From NCBI GenBank assembly GCA_041661965.1, contig JBAZTH010000003.1:477443-541442 (forward strand): a stretch of 64,000 nucleotides of DNA. The letters are read 5' to 3'. The translations under genes were made by a program, and so were the position numbers. Under the pieces are notes generated by a model. The model was not told the origin of the DNA and did not search any database. It saw only the letters and a program-made list of their open reading frames with translations. Numbering within the stretch: position 1 is the first letter of the stretch; the number at the start of each line of letters is the position of its first letter. This stretch comes from Candidatus Margulisiibacteriota bacterium. GTDB lineage: Bacteria > Margulisbacteria > WOR-1 > O2-12-FULL-45-9 > XYB2-FULL-48-7. Shown piece after piece: positions 17,485 to 25,205 of the stretch.

Positions 17485-20400
17485 GTGAAAAAGACAATCA
17501 TGTCCGTTGCCTGGGGAATATTATTGATCGGGATCGGCTGGGGAGCGGTCCCGGCCCAGATCGCCTATGAAGGCAGGATCACCGATTCCGGAGGCAGTCC
17601 CGTTGTCTCCTCCACGGCCTTAAAATTCAGTCTTTATGACGCCGAAACCGCCGGTAATTTGGTCTGGGGACCGGAGGAGCACGCGGTTGTGCCTGACAGC
17701 CAGGGAGTTTTTAGCGTTTTGCTCGGCACCTCTTCCGCGCTGAATCCCGCGCTCTTCAGCGGTCCGGTCCGCTATATTGAAATTTCCATCGCGGGCGAAA
17801 TAATTTCTCCCCGCACGCCGATCGTTTCCGCTGCTTATGCTTTTCGTTCAGGCGTGGCGGAAACGGTCCTGGATAATTCGATCACCAGATCTTCGGCGGC
17901 GTCCGGCCAGTTTGTGAAACAAATCGTGGCCGGGTCGGGAGTTTCGGTTTCCGGAGACGAAGGGAGCGGGACCGGCATTGTTACGCTGACCGCCACCGGC
18001 ACCGGCGGCGGGACCGTCAGCCAGGTCAATACCGGGACCGGTTTGTCAGGCGGGCCGATCACAACTACCGGTACAATTTCACTGGCGACGCCGGTAGCCG
18101 AAACCAGCGGCGGAACCGGCCAGACAGCTTATACGACCGGCGATATTATTTACGCGTCCGGAGCGAACACGCTTTCCAAGCTAACGATTGGCGCAAACGG
18201 ACAAGTCTTACAAGTTAATAGCGGGCTTCCGGCTTGGGGAGCGGGCAGCGGCACCGGAACGGTTACCGAGGTCAATACCGGGAACGGCTTGACCGGCGGG
18301 CCGATCACAACCAGTGGCATTCTTTCCGTCGACGCCGGCACTACGGCCAATAAGATAGTTCAGCTCGACGCTTCAGCCAAACTGCCGGCCGTTGATGCGT
18401 CAGCCGTGACCGGATTAAACGCGTCTAATATTTCGAGCGGGACGTTAACGGAAGCCAGGGGTGGGACCAATCAGACTACTTACATTAAAGGAGATATTCT
18501 TTATTCCTCCAATACCAATACCATTTCTAAACTTTCGATCGGCACAACCGATCAGGTTTTAAAAGTTGATGCCGCCGGTGTTCCGGTCTGGGGGAGTGGA
18601 ATCGTCGGACCGCAAGGTCCGACCGGTGAGGCCGGGCCTCAAGGAGAACAAGGCCTTCAAGGGCCGCAGGGGATTCAAGGAATCCAAGGTATCCAAGGAG
18701 CGACCGGCTCTCAAGGAGAGCAAGGAATTCAGGGAATTCAGGGAACCAAAGGAGATACTGGCGAGGCTGGTGCGACTGGCGCTACCGGTCCTCAAGGAGA
18801 GCAGGGCATTCAAGGAATCCAAGGTATCCAAGGAGCAACTGGCTCTACTGGTGCCACTGGACCAACCGGTGAAGCAGGAGCTACCGGCCCTCAAGGTGAG
18901 CAAGGTATCCAAGGCATTCAGGGAACTAAAGGAGATACTGGCGAGGCTGGTGCGACTGGCGCTACCGGTCCTCAAGGAGAACAAGGTATCCAGGGAATTC
19001 AAGGAGCAACTGGCTCTACTGGTGCGATTGGACCTACCGGTGAAGCAGGCGCTACCGGCCCTCAAGGAGAACAAGGTATTCAGGGGATCCAAGGAACTAA
19101 AGGCGACACTGGTGAAGCAGGAGCTACTGGCGCTACCGGTCCTCAAGGTGAACAGGGTATCCAGGGAATCCAGGGAATTCAAGGAGCGACTGGCTCTACT
19201 GGCGCTACCGGACCGACCGGTGAAGTTGGAGCGACTGGTCCTCAAGGTGAGCAAGGTATCCAAGGCATTCAGGGAACTAAAGGAGATACTGGCGAGGCTG
19301 GTGCGACTGGCGCTACCGGTCCTCAAGGAGAGCAGGGCATTCAAGGAATCCAAGGAATTCAAGGAGCAACTGGCGCTACTGGTGCCACCGGACCTACCGG
19401 CGAAGCAGGAGCTACTGGTCCTCAAGGAGAGCAAGGTCTTCAGGGAATTCAGGGAACTAAAGGAAATACTGGCGAAGCAGGAGCTACTGGCGCTACCGGT
19501 CCTCAAGGAGAACAAGGTATCCAGGGAATTCAAGGAGCAACTGGCTCTACTGGTGCGATTGGACCTACCGGTGAAGCAGGCGCTACCGGCGCTCAAGGAG
19601 AACAAGGTATTCAGGGGATCCAAGGAACTAAAGGCGACACTGGTGAAGCAGGAGCTACTGGCGCTACCGGTCCTCAAGGAGAACAAGGTATTCAGGGAAT
19701 CCAGGGAATTCAAGGAGCAACTGGCTCTACTGGTGCCACTGGTCCAACCGGTGAAGCAGGAGCGACTGGCGCTCAAGGAGAGCAGGGCATTCAGGGAACT
19801 AAAGGAGATACTGGCGAGGCTGGAGCTGCCGCTGAAGTTGATAATCTGACTATTGTACGGAATGTAAATTCTTCACTCGAAGTCAAAGATTCCGGCATTG
19901 ATTTAACGACCAAAGTTACCGGCTCCCTCCCTGATTCCAACTTAGCAACAATTACAACCGCTGGTAAAGTTTCCGGCAACGCCGTTACTTCCGGCACAAT
20001 AGGGGGGACAACGGATATCAATACAACCGGAACTGTTACCGCCGCCGCTTTTTCAGGCGATGGGACGGGTTTGTCAAACATCACCGCCAGCGACAGCACA
20101 AAACTTCCGTTAGCCGGCGGGACCATGACCGGGACACTGACCAATTCGGCTAATGTGATCGTTAATGGGATTGTGAGAGCGGCCAGTTTTGAAGGCAGCG
20201 GCGGCGCCCTGACCGGCAATCTGTTCCTGACCAACGGCAACTTCTACTTGCAAACGGGCAACTTCTACCTGCAAACCTCCAGCAACGGTTCCGGCGTGGT
20301 TGTTAATGCTCAAACCAGCGGTTGGCCCGTGTATTCGCTTCGGATTGATGGAACTTTGAAAGGATTATTGGGAGCCGCCAGGAGCACTAATGACATTTTG

Positions 20401-20973
20401 ACGGGAACCGCTGCCGGCGATCTGGTTTTGCGGGCCAATAATCAAAAGATCCTTTTTACGGCTGACAACGGCAATACTGCACATATGGCAATAGACACGG
20501 CCGGCCGCGTCGGTATCGGCACGACTACGGCCACTTCTAAATTAACCGTGGCCGGAACGGTCGAACTAACCGCCGGCAGTATCAAATTTCCGGACGGCTC
20601 AACGCTGACAACGGCGGCAAATCGTCATTTACGTTTTGTTGTAGTCGATCCCGCCGGCGTTTATGCCAAAGACAGCGAGTTCAGCATCTGGCCCCAAACT
20701 GACGCGGCCATAACCGTCACCCACCTGGAAGTAACCTGCGATACCGACCCGACAACGGAACCGGCCGGCAACATCAAATACGCCGACGCCTTTATCGGCC
20801 GCGCCAACCCGATTGTTATCAACGCTTTTGCCACGACCGGCGGAGTTTTATCGACCAGTGCCATAACCAATGCCGGCGTAGCCGCCGGCAAGTGCCTTTA
20901 CGTTTCATTCGACGCGACCCCCGAAGCGGCCATGAAACAAATGTCTTTTGATATCACTTACCATTACAACTGA
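17485..20973 (+). CDS. Collagen-like fibre protein with tail-fibre-type ends
   Basis: 1162 residues from a GTG at 17485, preceded by GAGGTG; a second GTG at 17476 overlaps the previous stop and is the alternative. A signal peptide is followed by an N-domain (IAYEGRITDSGGSPV to SPRTPIVSAAYAF) common at the head of bacterial fibre proteins. A beta-rich stalk with repeated 'VNTG.GL.GGPITT' motifs leads into 136 apparently uninterrupted Gly-X-Y triplets (18607-19830), rich in GPQ, GEQ, GIQ, GAT and GEA. The C-terminal region (about 780-1162) has phage tail-fibre-like motifs (LPLAGGTMTGTLTN, VGIGTTTATSKLTVAGTV) and a beta-rich tip. This predicts a trimeric extracellular fibre. Last gene of the surface operon. 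Confidence 0.85.
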   Translation: MKKTIMSVAWGILLIGIGWGAVPAQIAYEGRITDSGGSPVVSSTALKFSLYDAETAGNLVWGPEEHAVVPDSQGVFSVLLGTSSALNPALFSGPVRYIEISIAGEIISPRTPIVSAAYAFRSGVAETVLDNSITRSSAASGQFVKQIVAGSGVSVSGDEGSGTGIVTLTATGTGGGTVSQVNTGTGLSGGPITTTGTISLATPVAETSGGTGQTAYTTGDIIYASGANTLSKLTIGANGQVLQVNSGLPAWGAGSGTGTVTEVNTGNGLTGGPITTSGILSVDAGTTANKIVQLDASAKLPAVDASAVTGLNASNISSGTLTEARGGTNQTTYIKGDILYSSNTNTISKLSIGTTDQVLKVDAAGVPVWGSGIVGPQGPTGEAGPQGEQGLQGPQGIQGIQGIQGATGSQGEQGIQGIQGTKGDTGEAGATGATGPQGEQGIQGIQGIQGATGSTGATGPTGEAGATGPQGEQGIQGIQGTKGDTGEAGATGATGPQGEQGIQGIQGATGSTGAIGPTGEAGATGPQGEQGIQGIQGTKGDTGEAGATGATGPQGEQGIQGIQGIQGATGSTGATGPTGEVGATGPQGEQGIQGIQGTKGDTGEAGATGATGPQGEQGIQGIQGIQGATGATGATGPTGEAGATGPQGEQGLQGIQGTKGNTGEAGATGATGPQGEQGIQGIQGATGSTGAIGPTGEAGATGAQGEQGIQGIQGTKGDTGEAGATGATGPQGEQGIQGIQGIQGATGSTGATGPTGEAGATGAQGEQGIQGTKGDTGEAGAAAEVDNLTIVRNVNSSLEVKDSGIDLTTKVTGSLPDSNLATITTAGKVSGNAVTSGTIGGTTDINTTGTVTAAAFSGDGTGLSNITASDSTKLPLAGGTMTGTLTNSANVIVNGIVRAASFEGSGGALTGNLFLTNGNFYLQTGNFYLQTSSNGSGVVVNAQTSGWPVYSLRIDGTLKGLLGAARSTNDILTGTAAGDLVLRANNQKILFTADNGNTAHMAIDTAGRVGIGTTTATSKLTVAGTVELTAGSIKFPDGSTLTTAANRHLRFVVVDPAGVYAKDSEFSIWPQTDAAITVTHLEVTCDTDPTTEPAGNIKYADAFIGRANPIVINAFATTGGVLSTSAITNAGVAAGKCLYVSFDATPEAAMKQMSFDITYHYN
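18607..19830 (+). repeat. Collagen-like coding repeat, about 180/171-bp higher-order period
   Basis: 136 Gly-X-Y codon triplets arranged in about six higher-order units of 60 residues (sometimes 57, when one GIQ triplet is missing). Units are very similar at the DNA level, so the array is prone to length change by recombination, always in multiples of 9 bases. Confidence 0.9.
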
Positions 20974-21004
20974 AATTTTCCCGGTTTTCCAGCTATATAG
21001 TCTT

Positions 21005-21727
21005 ATGACTATCTTTGCCTCCGCGATCGGGAGAAAAACATCCAGTCTGATCGGTCACTTGCGCGCGGCTTATAACTGCGGGGATAATCTTCCCGGCCGG
21101 AAACAGTTCGACGGCCAGGTCCAGCGATTGGAAAATATTCTCCGACCGACGTGTTTTAGAGAAACGCTGCCGATCGTGGAATCGGCAGGGACGGAACTCG
21201 GCTACCAGGCGCCGCGGTGGTTCGTTCATTTGACCGGCTTAAGGCATCTTGTTTCCCGGGTTATTTTAATCGGCGACGCCGGGTTGCTGCTACAGCGCCG
21301 CAGCGGCGACCGGTTCGGGGTCAAAGGGACAGTCGACCTGACCGCCGGCGGGCATGTTTTAACCGGGGAAACGCCGCTGGAATCGGCTTATCGCGAAATG
21401 CAGGAAGAGATCGGGATCGGCCGGGAAAGTTTGATCGGCGGGGAACTGCGCCGGATCGGCAGGCCATATTTCGTTTCTTCCGCCAAGCCCGATGATTACA
21501 CCCTCAACAAAGAAATAACGGTCTTATTCGGAGGACGGCTGCTCAACGGATCGACGAAATTCAGCTGTCAGAGAACGGAGGTTGAAGAGCTTTTTTTCAG
21601 CAGTCTGGAACAGGCCCAAGGCTTTATCGATCGGCAACTGGCCGCTTCCAGCCTTCGTTATTCACTGCCGATCTTAGAATCACTTCGCTTCGACGTACAT
21701 TTCCCAAACCGCCCAAACGATCGATAG
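21005..21727 (+). CDS. Nudix hydrolase
   Basis: 240 residues from the ATG at 21005; an upstream ATG at 20948 would overlap the collagen-like gene by 26 bases and adds no domain, so I prefer the shorter form. The Nudix box is complete near residues 120-142: GGHVLTGETPLESAYREMQE continuing EIGI, matching GX5EX7REUXEEXGU. The N-terminal 90 residues are helical and not recognised. Nudix enzymes cleave nucleoside diphosphates linked to another group; the substrate cannot be read from the sequence. The 3' end overlaps the convergent small membrane-protein gene by 48 bases. Confidence 0.8.
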   Translation: MTIFASAIGRKTSSLIGHLRAAYNCGDNLPGRKQFDGQVQRLENILRPTCFRETLPIVESAGTELGYQAPRWFVHLTGLRHLVSRVILIGDAGLLLQRRSGDRFGVKGTVDLTAGGHVLTGETPLESAYREMQEEIGIGRESLIGGELRRIGRPYFVSSAKPDDYTLNKEITVLFGGRLLNGSTKFSCQRTEVEELFFSSLEQAQGFIDRQLAASSLRYSLPILESLRFDVHFPNRPNDR

Positions 21728-21964
21728 GGTCGCCAGGAAGAAAACGGTGTAGAGGAATTCTTTTGGAATGTCCATGAATGGAGCATACATGATCCCGGCA
21801 TTGATCAGGAAATTGGAAATATCATAAAAAACGTAGATGACAAAAGTTAAAGAGATCAACCAACCGTAAAGTTTTTTCTTCTTGAGCGCCAGCATCAGGC
21901 CAAGAACAACCGCGACCATTTCCAGCATGATCGAAACTAAATGGAGAAAATAAGACAAATTCAT
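21680..21964 (-). CDS. Small membrane protein, three to four helices, unknown function
   Basis: 94 residues if started at the ATG at 21964, which has a purine-rich GAAGGGGG stretch upstream; a 63-base longer in-frame form exists but begins with a basic, non-hydrophobic extension. Three to four hydrophobic segments (SIMLEMVAVVLGLMLAL, LYGWLISLTFVIYVFYD, FLYTVFFLATLSIVWAVW) separated by a short lysine-rich loop indicate an inner-membrane protein. No family recognised. It converges on, and overlaps, the Nudix gene. Confidence 0.6.
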   Translation of the reverse strand: MNLSYFLHLVSIMLEMVAVVLGLMLALKKKKLYGWLISLTFVIYVFYDISNFLINAGIMYAPFMDIPKEFLYTVFFLATLSIVWAVWEMYVEAK

Positions 21965-22118
21965 AAAGGCCCCCTTCTTCTTCGAGAATGTCGGGGTAAT
22001 AATAGCAACAATACGCCTTAATGACAAGGGTCTATTTACAGAGATATTTTGCGAAAATATGAAATTTTTAGTTGTTCTAAGCGATAATTAACCGGTAAGA
22101 GAAATTATAAGGAGAGGC

Positions 22119-24104
22119 ATGGCTGAAACGATCAGGATCAATCATTTAAGCACGACGGGCTCTTTGCCCGCGACGGCTCAACCGGTCAGAAAAGACCTCT
22201 GTGTCTGCGCCAGGCTACAGCGTAATTGCGAACAGCTTAGGGGTTCAAAACGCAATCTTATCTTAGGGAGCGGACCGCAGGCCGATTTTTTATTGGATGG
22301 AACCCTTGCTGAACATCTGCTTTTCCGGTTCAATTATGAAGCTGAAGGGTGGGATGTCCGGAATGTTTCCGGAAAACCGGCGACCTTGATCCCGGCTATG
22401 AACGAAAAATATTCCTTTGCTCTTTCCGGTGAAAAGTGGTCCCCGATCGAGCGCGGCGATCTTCTCCGCCTGCCTAATGGGGATGAAATAACATTTGATT
22501 TAGTGCCGCCGGCCGGTCACCCCATGCCGGAGAGAGTTATGCTTTTAGGCGCCGAACGGAACCGGCCGGGCGAGCGGGTCGCTGCCCAACTGCGGATCGG
22601 CGATTATTTGCACCAAGGGGATGATTTCGCGCTGATCGATCGCCGGCCGATTGTTATTTGGGGAGAGCCGTTTGAGCTTTACGGTATTTTTGACGGGATC
22701 AGCGGCGGCCTTCCGGGGGGCGACGGGCGCAAAGCGTCGGAAGATGCCGCCAATTATTTCGCCGAATATTTCCAGCAAAATACTTTGCGTCTTAACTCGG
22801 CCGCCGCTGACTTGTCAAAACAAAGTCCCCTTGCTAAACGGGACGCGATGAGAGAGCTGGTCGAGGAGGCCTTTGAATATGTGGCTCAAGTGCTAAATTC
22901 TCAGGGGTATAATTGCGGGACGACCGCGGTGATCGTTTTAAGAAGCTTGACGCAAGGCAAGCTTAGTTATTGCGCTTCGGTCGGAGATAGCCGGGTCTAT
23001 CAGCTAAAACCTGATGGCGCTTGTCTTCAATTAACCGAAGACGATACCATCGCTAACGTTATTAAACGGGAGTACAGAAAAAAGAACGGTAAAGAATATC
23101 CCAATCCGATCAATAACTTTGCGCTGGCCAAGCATTTGGGCGGGGGAGCGACAACTCCCGATTACTATTTGCCCTATAATTTTATTGAAGTAAAGCTCCA
23201 AGACATTGCCTATCTGATTCTGGTGACCGACGGCGTAATTGATCTGGCAAAGCTCGATCGTGAAGGACGGCGGGGTTTAGCGGCGCAAGAACCGCGGGCG
23301 GCCGCTAACTATCTGGTCGGCTATAATATCAGTAAAACTCCGGATTCATTTGACGATGCCGCCGCGCTGGTCGTTGAAGGCGGCGCCAGGCCGTGCTCCG
23401 AAACAAAGAGCCGGGCGGTAGCCAAAGAACCGGCGTTTAAACCAATCGTCTGCTCGTGTTTCACGACCCGGAACGGGGTTGACTATATTAACGCGAATAA
23501 TCCGGAACGCTTGGATTATGGCGTCAATATTCCGGGGCAAAACGAGGGCGCGCGGGAAGTTATCGCTATCAGGCGCGATGAAGCGACCGAAGAATTCCTG
23601 GCCGAAATGACCAGGGCGATGGTGCCGAACAATAGTTTGGTACGAACGTTTTGGCAAAAGATAACCGGTCTTTTTGGCGGGGAACCGGCCAAGGCCATTG
23701 TTTCTCCGCAAAAACGGCTTTTTGCCCTGGTTCACGAATATTTTAATGAAGAATGGGACGATACGGAGACCGGCTGGCAAAGTTTCTGGCGGCGCGCGGA
23801 AGAAAGTTTTAAAGGAGAAAAATATTCTCTCGGTAATTTCCTTCAGGCTCATTCCGGCTGCGGTCGGCATCAGGCGGCGGCGCTTCAGCTTGCTTATCAG
23901 GAACTGGGCTATAACTCGCGGTTCAAGCGGGGACAAGTCAGCGGCCGGCGGCTAGCGTGGGTTGAGGTTGAAATAGACGGGCTTTGGTTTATTGCCGATC
24001 CTCAATCGGGCTTCTTTTTACGGCGGGATAGAGCCAGTAACTTGTATATTGAAGGCGAAAATATTGTCGAATTGCCGGCTAAAGGAACTATTCTGCCCCG
24101 ATAA
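22119..24104 (+). CDS. FHA - PP2C phosphatase - transglutaminase-like fusion protein
   Basis: 661 residues, AAGGAG ribosome site upstream. The N-terminal 27-130 region looks FHA-like (LILGSGPQADFLLDG), a phosphothreonine-binding fold. Residues about 150-430 form a PP2C Ser/Thr phosphatase with the characteristic blocks YGIFDGISGG, CGTTAVIVL, VGDSRVYQL, LVTDGV and FDDAAALVV; metal-binding aspartates appear kept, although the usual DGH is DGI. Residues about 560-661 resemble a transglutaminase/cysteine-protease core: nucleophile-like Cys581 in SGCGRH and a DP motif, but the position where the catalytic histidine precedes AWVEV is Leu612. The third domain may therefore be a binding module or an altered enzyme. 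It stands alone between a divergent membrane-protein gene and the Rex promoter. Confidence 0.7.
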   Translation: MAETIRINHLSTTGSLPATAQPVRKDLCVCARLQRNCEQLRGSKRNLILGSGPQADFLLDGTLAEHLLFRFNYEAEGWDVRNVSGKPATLIPAMNEKYSFALSGEKWSPIERGDLLRLPNGDEITFDLVPPAGHPMPERVMLLGAERNRPGERVAAQLRIGDYLHQGDDFALIDRRPIVIWGEPFELYGIFDGISGGLPGGDGRKASEDAANYFAEYFQQNTLRLNSAAADLSKQSPLAKRDAMRELVEEAFEYVAQVLNSQGYNCGTTAVIVLRSLTQGKLSYCASVGDSRVYQLKPDGACLQLTEDDTIANVIKREYRKKNGKEYPNPINNFALAKHLGGGATTPDYYLPYNFIEVKLQDIAYLILVTDGVIDLAKLDREGRRGLAAQEPRAAANYLVGYNISKTPDSFDDAAALVVEGGARPCSETKSRAVAKEPAFKPIVCSCFTTRNGVDYINANNPERLDYGVNIPGQNEGAREVIAIRRDEATEEFLAEMTRAMVPNNSLVRTFWQKITGLFGGEPAKAIVSPQKRLFALVHEYFNEEWDDTETGWQSFWRRAEESFKGEKYSLGNFLQAHSGCGRHQAAALQLAYQELGYNSRFKRGQVSGRRLAWVEVEIDGLWFIADPQSGFFLRRDRASNLYIEGENIVELPAKGTILPR

Positions 24105-24106
24105 TA

Positions 24107-24124
24107 ATGTGATATTTATCACAT
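24107..24124. promoter_or_regulatory. Putative Rex operator (upstream copy)
   Basis: Perfect palindrome ATGTGATATTTATCACAT: 8-base arms around TT. It keeps the TGTGA-N6-TCACA spacing known for Rex sites. It begins 3 bases after the stop of the upstream gene and lies just before the predicted -35 box of rex. Confidence 0.7.
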
Positions 24125-24129
24125 ATCGC

Positions 24130-24157
24130 TTGTCTTCTGTTGCATATATGTTATAAT
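24130..24157 (+). promoter_or_regulatory. Predicted sigma70-type promoter of the rex-hyd operon
   Basis: TTGTCT, 16-base spacer, perfect TATAAT. Palindromes sit on both sides, at 24107-24124 and 24159-24175, so a bound repressor would block both polymerase contact and early elongation. Confidence 0.65.
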
Positions 24158-24158
24158 A

Positions 24159-24175
24159 ATCACATTAGATGTGAT
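24159..24175. promoter_or_regulatory. Second operator-like palindrome at the rex start site
   Basis: Perfect inverted repeat ATCACATTAGATGTGAT (7-base arms, TAG centre) covering the predicted transcription start. It has the same half-sites as the upstream site but facing outward, so it may bind Rex differently or another regulator. Confidence 0.5.
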
Positions 24176-24189
24176 GTAAGGAGCAACAG

Positions 24190-24834
24190 ATGGCAGGAAT
24201 GGTCACAAATAAAGCTTGTATTGTCCGCCTCTCGCGTTATAAAAACGCTTTGTACCGCTTAAAATCGCTTGGGTTTGTTAAAGTTTTCTCCGATAATCTG
24301 GCTGATGCGGCTGATGTGACTCCTTCCCAGGTTAGAAAAGATTTTTCGATCTTCGGGGTGACCGGCAATAAACGGGGCGGGTATGTGATCGACGACCTGA
24401 TCGAGAGCCTCAACCGGATCCTGGGGAAAAATGTCACCCAAAACGTCATCATCATCGGCGCCGGCCACATCGGCGGCGCCCTTATGAATTACCAGGGTTT
24501 TGAAAAAGAGAACATCAAGATCCTGGCCGCGTTCGATATTGATCCGGCCAAACGGCAATCTACCGGGATCCCGATCTATCCACTGGAAGAGCTTGAACCA
24601 TTTATTAAAAACAATAAAGTCAGGATCGGGATCGTTGCCGTGCCGGATGTCGCCGCGCCGCGGGTCATGGAGATCCTGGTCAATAACGGCGTGAAAGGGA
24701 TCCTTAATTTCGCGCCGATCCGCTTAAAAGGTAAAGATGACACGGTGATCAGCAACGTTAACCTGGTGATGGAACTGGAAAACGTCATCTATTTCGTCAA
24801 CGCGCAAGAGAAAACTTCAAAAGGAAGGGGATAA
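24190..24834 (+). CDS. rex: Redox-sensing transcriptional repressor Rex
   Basis: 214 residues, the usual length. The N-terminal winged helix (about 8-80) has the family signature ADVTPSQVRKDFS...G...RGGY. A Rossmann NAD(H)-binding domain follows with GAGHIG at residues 90-95 and AAFDIDPAK. Rex represses fermentation and hydrogenase genes when NADH is low and releases DNA when NADH binds. AAGGAG lies 6 bases before the ATG. It is the first gene of the hydrogenase operon and has palindromes of the right type around its promoter, so autoregulation and control of the whole hyd set are likely. Confidence 0.95.
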   Translation: MAGMVTNKACIVRLSRYKNALYRLKSLGFVKVFSDNLADAADVTPSQVRKDFSIFGVTGNKRGGYVIDDLIESLNRILGKNVTQNVIIIGAGHIGGALMNYQGFEKENIKILAAFDIDPAKRQSTGIPIYPLEELEPFIKNNKVRIGIVAVPDVAAPRVMEILVNNGVKGILNFAPIRLKGKDDTVISNVNLVMELENVIYFVNAQEKTSKGRG

Positions 24835-24835
24835 A

Positions 24836-25189
24836 ATGGTCACACCGTTAGAGATCGTCAAGAAAAAGAAAGAAGAAGCCATCGATCGGATCATGAGCAA
24901 AGGATATCTTACCAAAAAGCGGGTCTATGTCGGCATGGCGACCTGCGAGATCGCGGCCGGGTCCAAAGACGCAATGGCTGTTTTCCAGGCAGCTAAAGAC
25001 AAAGGGCTCAATATTTACATCAGCCAAAAAGGGTGCGCCGGCCGCTGCAACCTGGAACCGACGGTTGAAGTCGTGGAAGAAGGGAAAGCTCCGGTCAAAT
25101 ACGGCAAAGTTACCAAAGAGGTCGCCCAAAAGATCGTCGACCAGCATTTAAAGAAAGACGAGATCGTTAAAGAAGTGGTCATTAACTAA
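24836..25189 (+). CDS. Thioredoxin-like [2Fe-2S] ferredoxin, detached HydB/NuoF N-terminal domain
   Basis: 117 residues, starting 2 bases after rex. It matches the thioredoxin-like ferredoxin domain (VGMATCEIAAGSKDA, GCAGRCNLEP, VEVVEEG) that in many bifurcating hydrogenases is fused to the N-terminus of HydB. Only three cysteines are present (37, 67 and 71), whereas a [2Fe-2S] cluster of this fold normally uses four; the cluster may have another ligand or be absent. It probably passes electrons within, or docks onto, the HydABC complex encoded directly downstream. Confidence 0.75.
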   Translation: MVTPLEIVKKKKEEAIDRIMSKGYLTKKRVYVGMATCEIAAGSKDAMAVFQAAKDKGLNIYISQKGCAGRCNLEPTVEVVEEGKAPVKYGKVTKEVAQKIVDQHLKKDEIVKEVVIN

Positions 25190-25205
25190 AATTAAGGAGA
25201 AAAAC

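Noticed and set aside
18559..19776. 405-residue reading frame on the minus strand, and a 427-residue frame at 18566-19849 on the plus strand
   Set aside because: Both are by-products of the periodic collagen-like codons; they contain only low-complexity Ser/Leu or Lys/Glu/Leu repeats and no start signals.
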